This document shows positions 57,263 through 64,000 of a stretch of 64,000 bases of DNA, in pieces. This stretch comes from JAVBLG01 sp031553655. Lineage in GTDB: Bacteria; Desulfobacterota; Desulfovibrionia; Desulfovibrionales; Desulfovibrionaceae. The number at the start of each line of letters is the position of its first letter. Positions within the stretch are counted from its first letter, which is position 1. Position numbers and translations under genes: made by a program. The notes below the pieces were generated by a model. The model saw only the letters and a list, made by a program, of their open reading frames with translations. It had not been told where the DNA came from and searched no databases. The stretch covers positions 1-64,000 of the forward strand of contig JAVBLG010000091.1 of assembly GCA_031553655.1 (NCBI GenBank), read 5' to 3'.

Positions 57263-58943
57263 AATTCCGTCCCGCTTTCTCCTTGGCCGCTCGTATGAAT
57301 TCACGGAAGAGAGGGTGCGGCTTCATGGGGTAAGACTTGAATTCAGGATGGAATTGACAGCCCAGGAACCAGGGGTGATCTTTCAGTTCCACAATTTCCA
57401 CCAGCGAATCATCCGGGGCCAGGCCGCTGAAAGTCATGCCGTGCTCGCCCAGTACTTCTTTGTAGGCATTGTTGAATTCATAACGGTGCCTGTGGCGTTC
57501 ATCCACAAGCTGCGTTTCGTAGGCTTCCATGGCCCGCGTGTCCGGCTCGACTTTACAGGGGTAGGAGCCAAGGCGCATGGTGCCGCCTTTCAGGCTGTCA
57601 GCATCGCGTTTTTCCACGGCTCTTTTGCGGAAGTCGAACCATTCGGTCATCAGATAGATGACCTTGTCGCTGGCCATAGGGTCGAATTCTTCCGAATTGG
57701 CCCCGGATATTCCGGCCACATTGCGGGCGAATTCAATGACCGCGCATTGCAGGCCAAGGCAGATGCCGAAGAAGGGAATTTTGTTTTCTCTGGCATGGCG
57801 TATGGCTTCTATCTTGCCTTCAACCCCGCGATAGCCGAAGCCGCCCGGCACCAGCACCCCGTCGCAGCCGTTAATATGCTCGGCGGCGCGGCCTGCTTCT
57901 ATTTCTTCAGAATTTATATACTTGAGGTCCACTTCCACCCTGTTGGCAATGCCGCCGTGGTTCAGGGCTTCGTGCAGACTTTTGTAAGCTTCTCTAAGTT
58001 CCACATACTTGCCCACAATGGCTATGGTTACGCGGCCCTGAGGATTTTTGCAGGTGTCCACCAGGCGTTCCCACGCATCAAGGCGGGCGTTGCGCGCCGG
58101 GAGGCGCAGCATTATGGCCACCTTCTGGTCAAAGCCTTCTTCGTAAAATTTGAGCGGGACCTCGTAAATATTGTCCACATCCACCGAGGAGAACACCGCG
58201 TCGCGATCAACGTTGCAGAACAGAGCGATTTTGCGTTTCAAATCCTGATTGATGGGTTTTTCGCAGCGGCACAGAATGATGTCGGGTTGAATGCCTATGG
58301 AAAGCAGTTCTTTTACACTGTGCTGGGTGGGCTTGGTTTTGTGCTCTCCGGCCGTGCTCAGGTAGGGCACCAGGGTCAGGTGGATGTTGAGGCAGTTGTC
58401 GCGCCCGATGTCGGAACGTAATTGGCGTATGGCTTCGAGGAACGGCTGGCCTTCAATGTCGCCCACAGTGCCGCCTATTTCAATAATGGCCACGTCCGGG
58501 GCGTTTTCGCCCTCGGCCAGGGCGAGAATTTTGCATTTTATTTCGTCGGTGATATGCGGAATAACCTGCACTGTGGCCCCAAGATAGTCGCCCCGGCGTT
58601 CCTTGGCGATTACCTGATGGTAAATGGCCCCGGAAGTGGTATTGTTCTTACGCGACATGGGCACGCCGAGATAGCGCTCGTAATGGCCTAGGTCCAGGTC
58701 GGTCTCCGCGCCGTCGTCAGTGACGTAGACTTCGCCGTGCTGAAAGGGGTTCATGGTGCCGGGGTCGACATTTATGTAGGGATCGAGCTTCTGAATGGTG
58801 ACTGAAAGGCCCCTGGCCTTGAGAAGCGCTCCCAGAGAGGAAGCCGCCAGGCCTTTGCCGAGGGAGGAAAGCACCCCTCCGGTTACAAAAATAAACTTTG
58901 TCTTCATGCACTGGGCATGGGTCATGGAACCTAATGGGGGCAT
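57261..58943 (-). CDS. pyrG: CTP synthase
   Basis: A 560-residue enzyme that aminates UTP to CTP with glutamine. The synthase domain (about 10-280) opens KFIFVTGGVLSSLGKGLAASS and has LDPYINVDPGTMNPFQHGEV. The glutaminase domain (about 300-555) contains VPGGFGYRG, FFGICLGLQCAV with the catalytic Cys, and the His-Glu end FHPEFKSYP. I start at 58943 because GGAG stands 6-7 bases before it; the conserved part begins 12 residues later, so 58907 is possible. The downstream hairpin repeat may terminate it. Confidence 0.96.
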   Translation of the reverse strand: MPPLGSMTHAQCMKTKFIFVTGGVLSSLGKGLAASSLGALLKARGLSVTIQKLDPYINVDPGTMNPFQHGEVYVTDDGAETDLDLGHYERYLGVPMSRKNNTTSGAIYHQVIAKERRGDYLGATVQVIPHITDEIKCKILALAEGENAPDVAIIEIGGTVGDIEGQPFLEAIRQLRSDIGRDNCLNIHLTLVPYLSTAGEHKTKPTQHSVKELLSIGIQPDIILCRCEKPINQDLKRKIALFCNVDRDAVFSSVDVDNIYEVPLKFYEEGFDQKVAIMLRLPARNARLDAWERLVDTCKNPQGRVTIAIVGKYVELREAYKSLHEALNHGGIANRVEVDLKYINSEEIEAGRAAEHINGCDGVLVPGGFGYRGVEGKIEAIRHARENKIPFFGICLGLQCAVIEFARNVAGISGANSEEFDPMASDKVIYLMTEWFDFRKRAVEKRDADSLKGGTMRLGSYPCKVEPDTRAMEAYETQLVDERHRHRYEFNNAYKEVLGEHGMTFSGLAPDDSLVEIVELKDHPWFLGCQFHPEFKSYPMKPHPLFREFIRAAKEKAGRN

Positions 58944-59109
58944 GTCTTTCTCCACCGCCCTGTTCCGGGCGGCCGCGAATTCATTGGCGGCAAAACCCGA
59001 ATCAGGATTGTATTTAAGTTGATAATAAGTAATATTTGCTTACGCCGCGCTTTATCGCCCGGCAAACCACAAGTATAACTCCAAGAGTGCCCGGAGGCAA
59101 TACAGCAAA

Positions 59110-59916
59110 ATGAGCGTGAACACTTTGGTCATTACCGGATATGGCACCAATTCCCATATGGAAACAGCCCATGCCGCGCGCCTGGCCGGCTCGGATCGGG
59201 CCGACGTGGTCCATTTCGCGGACATCGTCAAGGGGACGGTGAAGCTGGCGGATTATCATCTGCTTGTTTTTCCCGGGGGATTTCTCGACGGCGACGATCT
59301 GGGCGCGGCCCAGGCCGCCTCAATACGCTGGAAGCATATGTGTGACGCCTCAGGCACCCCGCTTCTGGATCATCTGCGTGATTTTCTCGCCGCCGGCAAG
59401 TTACTTCTGGGAATTTGCAACGGTTTTCAATTACTGGTGAAGCTGGGGCTGCTGCCCGGACTTGACGGGCGCTATTTCGAGCGCGAAGTTTCTTTGGGAC
59501 ACAACCAGTCGGCGCGTTTTGAAGACCGTTGGGTGCGCTTGGCGCTGAACAAGGAAAGCCCCTGCGTTTTTACCAGAAATCTGCCAGCGTTGTATATGCC
59601 CGTGCGTCACGGCGAAGGGCGCATAGTGCCCGGCAACGATCAGGTCCTTGATCGGCTGGTGAAAGAAAACCTCATTGCCCTCAGCTATGCCGACCCGGAA
59701 ACCGGGCTGCCCACTACCGATTATCCGGCCAACCCCAATGGCTCGCCGCTGGGCATTGCCGGACTTACCGACCCCAGCGGGCATATTCTGGGGCTTATGC
59801 CGCATCCCGAAGCCTTTCACCACGCCGCCAACCACCCAAGCTGGACCAGGGGTGAGACCGATCCGCCCGGAACCATGCTTTTTGTCAACGCGGTGCGTTA
59901 CCTGAAGGGCAAATAA
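59110..59916 (+). CDS. purQ: Phosphoribosylformylglycinamidine synthase, glutaminase subunit
   Basis: A 268-residue class I glutamine amidotransferase. TLVITGYGTNSHMETAHAARLAG at the start, LLVFPGGFLDGDDLGAA, the nucleophile loop LLGICNGFQLLVKLGLLP, and the His/Glu pair MPHPEAFHH mark PurQ or the PurL glutaminase domain. It supplies ammonia for the fourth step of purine synthesis. PurL and PurS are not adjacent. It forms an apparent pair with the EVE gene 2 bp downstream. Confidence 0.9.
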   Translation: MSVNTLVITGYGTNSHMETAHAARLAGSDRADVVHFADIVKGTVKLADYHLLVFPGGFLDGDDLGAAQAASIRWKHMCDASGTPLLDHLRDFLAAGKLLLGICNGFQLLVKLGLLPGLDGRYFEREVSLGHNQSARFEDRWVRLALNKESPCVFTRNLPALYMPVRHGEGRIVPGNDQVLDRLVKENLIALSYADPETGLPTTDYPANPNGSPLGIAGLTDPSGHILGLMPHPEAFHHAANHPSWTRGETDPPGTMLFVNAVRYLKGK

Positions 59917-59918
59917 TA

Positions 59919-60386
59919 ATGAAACATTGGCTGCTGAAAACCGAGCCGGGGTGTTTTTCCATAAAAGACCTGGCCGACATGCCCGACCAAACCTCTCCCT
60001 GGGATGGAGTGCGTAACTATAAGGCCCGCAATTTTATCCGCGACGAGATGCGACCGGGTGATCCGATTCTATTCTACCATTCGGTGACCACCCCCGGCAT
60101 TGTGGGACTTGCGGAGGTGGTCGGCCCGGCCCGCCCGGATCCCACACAATGGGATCCGGAGAATGAACATTTTGATCCGGCTTCGCCCGAAGACAAGCCT
60201 CGCTGGTATCTTGTTGATGTGCGGCTGAAGGAGATTTTTTCCATGCCTCTGGCGCTGTCATACTTGCGCACCAGACCAGAGCTGACGGGGATGGAGCTTT
60301 TGCGCAGAGGCAGCCGCCTTTCCGTGCAGCCGGTCAGCCCGGAGCATTTTGTGGCGGTGCTGGCTTTGGCTCATGCCTTTGCCTGA
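59919..60386 (+). CDS. EVE-domain protein
   Basis: A 155-residue EVE (PUA-like) domain protein. HWLLKTEPGCFSIKDLADMP is the N-terminal signature, WDGVRNYKARNFIRDEMRPGD the second, and FYHSVTTPGIVGLAEVVGPA the third. EVE domains bind modified bases in nucleic acids. Many bacterial ones stand alone like this, but their target is unknown. Its start follows the purQ stop (TAATAATG), so they are probably co-transcribed and end at the hairpin near 60436. Confidence 0.9.
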   Translation: MKHWLLKTEPGCFSIKDLADMPDQTSPWDGVRNYKARNFIRDEMRPGDPILFYHSVTTPGIVGLAEVVGPARPDPTQWDPENEHFDPASPEDKPRWYLVDVRLKEIFSMPLALSYLRTRPELTGMELLRRGSRLSVQPVSPEHFVAVLALAHAFA

Positions 60387-60435
60387 GTTTGCGGCTGCGG
60401 CGCGGGATATTTTCCACACATCATAATTCATACAT

Positions 60436-60477
60436 ATTGGAGTAGAGGGGGACATGGCTGCTACCCTCTACTCCAAT
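60436..60477. terminator. Bidirectional hairpin between the EVE and arginase-family genes
   Basis: ATTGGAGTAGAGGG and CCCTCTACTCCAAT form a perfect 14-bp stem. It lies between convergent genes and could stop both; there is no long T run. Confidence 0.65.
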
Positions 60478-60494
60478 TGAAGAACAAAACGTCT

Positions 60495-61385
60495 CTATTT
60501 CATGAACGCAAACTGCTCCATCATGTTTTTCAGGTTGAGCGCGTCCCAAGGCATGTGTTCGGCAAAACTGAAGCCCACCACATCGGCGATGGCGGAAACG
60601 TCTTTGATGATGCGCGTCACTTGAGGAATGGCCAACTTGCCGGTCACTGTATTAAACGGCTCGGCTCCGGGGTTCATCGTGAGCTGAGAATAAAAGAGTT
60701 TCGGGTCAAGGGCATCCAGGTCAAAGTGAATGACGACATGCTCGAACTTGTTGTCCTTAATCCAACTGAGCACTGCTTCGCTGTTGTCCGCCACATCTTT
60801 GGGTGAAACGGTGCGTAGCCCCATTTCCTCGACGCACGCCCTTTCATAAGGGGCATTGAATCCGTCAATGCCGATAAGCATAACGTGTTCCGGTTTAAAC
60901 GGCGTCTTCACTTCTGCGGCAAAAAACGGATCGCCCTTGCCCATGAGATTGCCGAGCACCATTGTGTGCTCCCGATCACGGTCTTTGGGAGTGGCAATGT
61001 CTGGGTGAGTGTCAATCCACAGCAGACCGACGTTACCTTGGTAGCGTTCGTTCAGATAGGCGAAAGGTGCCTGGCTGACATGACAATCTCCACCGAACAT
61101 GATGATCCTGTCCGGCGCGTGTGCGTCGATGATGTTTCGCGCGGCTCGAAGTTGGCGCAGAACCACGTCCTGCCAGACAACGCCGTTTTGTTTGGGCCTG
61201 GGAGTGCCGGTATAGGCTTCCACAGGCACTTCAACCAGAGGAGCGTCGCTTTCGGGCGCGAGGAACGCCAGAAGACGCGCGCCCATCGGGTAAATCAGGC
61301 CGGAAGAGGGTTTGATGTCGTAATCGCCGCCTTGCCATTGAGGCATCAGAAGCCGCAGGGTTTTTTGCTGTTTTGTCGTGCTCAT
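60495..61385 (-). CDS. Arginase/agmatinase/formiminoglutamase family hydrolase
   Basis: A 296-residue ureohydrolase-fold enzyme. Manganese ligands are seen in MFGGDCHVSQAPF, LLWIDTHPDIAT and VIHFDLDALDPKLF. The spacing is as in arginases, although DALDP replaces the common DVDxxDP and GGDCHVS the usual GGDHS. The substrate is therefore uncertain: arginine, agmatine, formiminoglutamate or another guanidino compound. It is alone, with a MITE-like element 18 bp upstream of its start. Confidence 0.83.
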   Translation of the reverse strand: MSTTKQQKTLRLLMPQWQGGDYDIKPSSGLIYPMGARLLAFLAPESDAPLVEVPVEAYTGTPRPKQNGVVWQDVVLRQLRAARNIIDAHAPDRIIMFGGDCHVSQAPFAYLNERYQGNVGLLWIDTHPDIATPKDRDREHTMVLGNLMGKGDPFFAAEVKTPFKPEHVMLIGIDGFNAPYERACVEEMGLRTVSPKDVADNSEAVLSWIKDNKFEHVVIHFDLDALDPKLFYSQLTMNPGAEPFNTVTGKLAIPQVTRIIKDVSAIADVVGFSFAEHMPWDALNLKNMMEQFAFMK

Positions 61386-61402
61386 GTTTTTTGTTTCCTC
61401 TT

Positions 61403-61552
61403 AGGGGCTGTCTCTAAATGCGTCTTTTGTACAATGGCTACGTCAAGCGGGCATTTTTGCTCCGGTCGAGTACCATAGGAGTACACTCGCTACGCAAAAA
61501 GGCCCGCTTTCCTTGCCTTTGAATCAAAATACGCTATTTGGAGACAGCCCCT
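61403..61552. repeat. MITE-like palindromic element, copy 2
   Basis: Terminal inverted repeats AGGGGCTGTCTCTAAATGCG and, inverted, AGGGGCTGTCTCCAAATAGCG enclose about 110 bp. This includes the self-complementary AAGCGGGC-TTTTTGC/GCAAAAA-GCCCGCTT and shared blocks with 17854-17988. CTTAG/CTAG borders hint at a short target duplication. Confidence 0.78.
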
Positions 61553-61568
61553 AGCCCGGATATTTTAT

Positions 61569-61749
61569 GTTTCAATCCACAGTCAGCTCCCTCCGTCGAC
61601 TGACTCCGTCTCCGTCGGATAGGAACCGTGCGGATTGCCCCTCCCTGAAGGAAAGGGTTACAAAAAAAATTTCATCGACTTCGTCGTTTTGTCAATCAAT
61701 TTTTCTCCCTGAAGGGGGGAGGTTTCAGACCATAAAGGAAATTTTGATG
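61569..61749 (+). repeat. TTTCAATCCACAG repeat, copy c (with orphan start codon)
   Basis: A 181-bp copy that matches 27576-27744 to its last base, including AAAGGAAATTTTGATGA. Here the ATG (61747) opens only a three-codon frame, ATG AAT AAT TAA. A decayed hairpin repeat (GTTAATTTTATGCGCAAAACG) follows at about 61801-61830. No gene is present in 61386-61826. Confidence 0.8.
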
Positions 61750-61826
61750 AATAATTAAATGACGACGGCCCGAATTATATCATCCGGGCCGTAAAATTAT
61801 TTTGTTAATTTTATGCGCAAAACGAT

Positions 61827-63656
61827 CTATTCATCGGCCAGAGCCACAACAGTGTCGCCGTAAGCATCCTTGGTGGTGGTCTTTATGCGCAACAGTTCAA
61901 TCCAGCGGCGGAAGGTTTCCACAAAGACAAAAACCATCAACACGGCGATGACCAAGGCCAGAAACGACAGAAAGTACTGCCCCGTCGGCAAGTAAATGTC
62001 TATAACCTGCAAATATCCGGCCCACAATGTGATGAAAGCCATAAAAATACCAGGTACAGCCGTGCACCAGGCGTATCTGGCCTTGTCCATGCGAATCAGC
62101 ATGGTGGTGCCGATGATCAGCGCGCAGGAGGCCAAAAGCTGGTTGCTCATGCCGAAAAGCGGCCAGATGGTGCCGATGTTGCCGGTATACAGCAGATAGC
62201 CCCAGGCAAAAGTAAAGATCAGGCTGGTTATGACAATGCCGGGCCGCCATTCCTTGTCTTCAAACTTTGGTATGACGTGGCCGAGCATTTCCTGCAAGAA
62301 GAAGCGGCCCACGCGGGTTCCGGCGTCAATGGCGCTCAGGATGAATACGGCTTCAAACATGATCGCGAAGTGGTACCAGTAGGACATGAGGCCGTCCATG
62401 AACGGAATGGATGAGAAAATGTGAGCCATGCCCACAGCCAGAGAAACCCCGCCGCCGGGGCGGTGCATGACGTTTTCCTGCACTTCGGCAGCCAGCCGGG
62501 GCAGATCCTGCACCTGCATGCCAAGCTTGGCGAAAGCCTCCTGGCTGGCGTTGATGGCGAAGTAATCGGCCGGCATCAGAGTGCAGGCGGCAATAAGGGC
62601 CATTATGGCCACAAAACCTTCGGTAAGCATGGCTCCATAACCCACGAACAGTACTTCGCGCTCATTTTCGATCATTTTGGGGGTTGTGCCCGTGCCGATA
62701 ATGGCGTGAAAGCCGGAAAGCGCCCCGCAGGCTATGGTTATGAATATAAACGGCACGACAGGCCCGCCGATGATTGGGCCTCCGCCCTGCGTGAACTTGG
62801 TTAAGGGATCCATAAGCATATCGGGCCGCACAAACAGTATTCCACAGGTCAGCGCCGCGATGGTGCCGATTTTCAAGTAGGTGGAAAGATAGTCGCGTGG
62901 GGCCAGCAACAGCCATACAGGCAGAACAGAAGCGAAAAAGCCGTATACCGGAATTGCCAGCGCAACCTCATTGCTGCTCCAGTTAAACAGGGAGTTCATG
63001 GTGGGGTTTGACACTATATACGGCCCGGCCACTATGCCCAGAAAAAGAAGCACCACGCCGATAATGCTGGCCCCGGCCACATCGCCGGGCCGCCAGAACT
63101 GCATGTAAAGCCCCATAATAATGCCAATGGGTATGGTTATAAACACGGTAAAAGTGCCCCAGGGGCTGTTGTGCATGGCACTGACCACGGCAATGGACAG
63201 CCCGGCCAGGGTCAGAATGAGAATAAACAAAATGGCTACCGAGGCCACATGCCCGGTGAGCGGGCTTATTTCTTTGGCGGCAATAAAAGCCAGGCTGCGG
63301 CCCCTGTGGCGCACCGAGGCAAAAAGCACCACCATGTCATGCACTGCCCCGGCCATAACGCAGCCGATTAGAATCCATAGCGCTCCGGGTAAAAAACCGT
63401 ATTGCGCGGCCAGCACCGGGCCCAGCAGAGGCCCGGCGGCGGCGATGGCGGCAAAATGGTGCCCGAAGAGCACGTATTTGTTGGTTTTAACATAGTCGTG
63501 ACCGTCAGCGAATCGTATGGCCGGAGTAACTCGGGCCGCATTCAGCACCAACACCTTGCGCGCCAGGAACAAACCGTAAAAGCGGTAGCCAATGGCGAAA
63601 ACGCAAAGCGAGGTAAAAATCAAGGTTACCGCATTCATGCCTCGCAACGCTTCCAT
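61827..63656 (-). CDS. cstA: CstA-family pyruvate/peptide transporter
   Basis: A 609-residue inner-membrane protein with about 16 hydrophobic segments. FADGHDYVKTNKYVLFGHHF and AAAGPLLGPVLAAQYGFLPG at the N-terminal side, HDMVVLFASVRHRGRSLA, CGALSGFHAIIGTGTTPKMI and LFGMSNQLLASCALI are the CstA signatures. Family members import pyruvate or peptides under carbon limitation. E. coli CstA is about 700 residues; this shorter form with a charged tail is common in anaerobes. GAGG lies about 10 bases before the ATG. No LytS/YehU-type sensor is nearby. Confidence 0.92.
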   Translation of the reverse strand: MEALRGMNAVTLIFTSLCVFAIGYRFYGLFLARKVLVLNAARVTPAIRFADGHDYVKTNKYVLFGHHFAAIAAAGPLLGPVLAAQYGFLPGALWILIGCVMAGAVHDMVVLFASVRHRGRSLAFIAAKEISPLTGHVASVAILFILILTLAGLSIAVVSAMHNSPWGTFTVFITIPIGIIMGLYMQFWRPGDVAGASIIGVVLLFLGIVAGPYIVSNPTMNSLFNWSSNEVALAIPVYGFFASVLPVWLLLAPRDYLSTYLKIGTIAALTCGILFVRPDMLMDPLTKFTQGGGPIIGGPVVPFIFITIACGALSGFHAIIGTGTTPKMIENEREVLFVGYGAMLTEGFVAIMALIAACTLMPADYFAINASQEAFAKLGMQVQDLPRLAAEVQENVMHRPGGGVSLAVGMAHIFSSIPFMDGLMSYWYHFAIMFEAVFILSAIDAGTRVGRFFLQEMLGHVIPKFEDKEWRPGIVITSLIFTFAWGYLLYTGNIGTIWPLFGMSNQLLASCALIIGTTMLIRMDKARYAWCTAVPGIFMAFITLWAGYLQVIDIYLPTGQYFLSFLALVIAVLMVFVFVETFRRWIELLRIKTTTKDAYGDTVVALADE

Positions 63657-63838
63657 AACCCATCACCTCGTGTAAAAAAGTGTATGCCGGTTTACAGACC
63701 GATTTCATACCTGAAGGTATGAAATTACGGCTCAAACTGTATGCCCCGGCATATTATGGGTAAATGATTTTGAGGCGTTTGTGGTAATATAACTAGGTGT
63801 TATATTTAAATTATTGTGTGGTAGATTTAAATCGGTAA

Positions 63839-64000
63839 CTACTCCCTGGAAAGAGCTTCAATAGGGTTGAGGCGGGAGGCGTTGCGGGCCGGCATGAATC
63901 CAAAGGCTATGCCTATGCATGAGGAGCATAAAAGGGCCAGCAGCATCGATTCCAATGAATAGGACATGGAAAAATTCTTGATCATCATATCCACTGCCAA
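63839..64000 (-). CDS. MacB-like ABC transporter permease, C-terminal end (runs off the window)
   Basis: The last 53 residues of a permease. A final membrane segment (LLALLCSSCIGIAFGFM) is followed by PARNASRLNPIEALSRE, the almost invariant tail of MacB/FtsX-type permeases in efflux or lipoprotein-export ABC systems. The rest lies beyond the window edge, so the subfamily cannot be fixed. Confidence 0.82.
   Translation of the reverse strand: MAVDMMIKNFSMSYSLESMLLALLCSSCIGIAFGFMPARNASRLNPIEALSRE

Overview
This is a 64 kb chromosomal segment of a Gram-negative bacterium, most likely a Desulfovibrionaceae-like deltaproteobacterium (Desulfobacterota). The strongest clue is the rpoN - hpf - rapZ - mannose-type PTS EIIA/EIIB/EIIC cluster with pyrG nearby. 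A Skp-like chaperone, MltA, a flagellin-like protein, a chemoreceptor and CstA fit the same assignment. Species cannot be named from the sequence alone.

Layout. 1-28.2 kb is ordinary chromosome: a ribbon-helix-helix/RelE toxin-antitoxin pair, pbpC, skp-like, a very large hybrid histidine kinase, a HAD phosphatase, a miniature flagellin-like gene divergent from a glycosyltransferase, an HBM-type chemoreceptor, ygiQ, an MFS exporter, a TPR protein, a lipoprotein, ybgC/mltA (start codons back to back), ilvD, thiS-thiG, glycerate kinase, an MFS carrier and creA. 28.3-48.7 kb holds tRNA-Glu(TTC) followed by two tandem integrative mobilizable elements (IMEs), bounded by three 49-bp copies of the tRNA 3' end. 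IME A (about 28.38-38.08 kb) carries a pentapeptide-repeat/ion-channel fusion, a ColE1-type mobilization operon with two genes nested inside the relaxase gene, an excisionase, a membrane/coiled-coil protein, a DUF1016 (YhcG) nuclease and an intact tyrosine integrase. IME B (about 38.08-48.67 kb) carries a truncated LysR/MFS/EmrA remnant, a MOBQ relaxase with a recognisable IncQ-type oriT, an IS66 element with an 8-bp target duplication splitting a host gene, higBA, and an integrase damaged by two compensating deletions. 48.7-64 kb returns to chromosome: transposase debris, a Doc-like toxin-antitoxin pair, a LysR gene beside a deletion-fused dehydrogenase/transporter remnant, a GNAT acetyltransferase, the PTS-rapZ-hpf-rpoN cluster, pyrG, purQ, an EVE protein, an arginase-family enzyme, cstA and the end of a macB-like gene.

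Two themes stand out. First, the intergenic DNA is filled with several unrelated families of palindromic repeats, one of which lies inside the translated 5' end of pbpC. Second, the tandem IMEs can be ordered in time: B looks older (decayed att3, broken integrase, IS insertion), and A younger (identical att1/att2, intact integrase). Each has its own paired arm-type sites at both ends and its own transcription terminator placed directly behind the att core.

All assignments are from reading translated sequence and motifs. No database or structure search was run.
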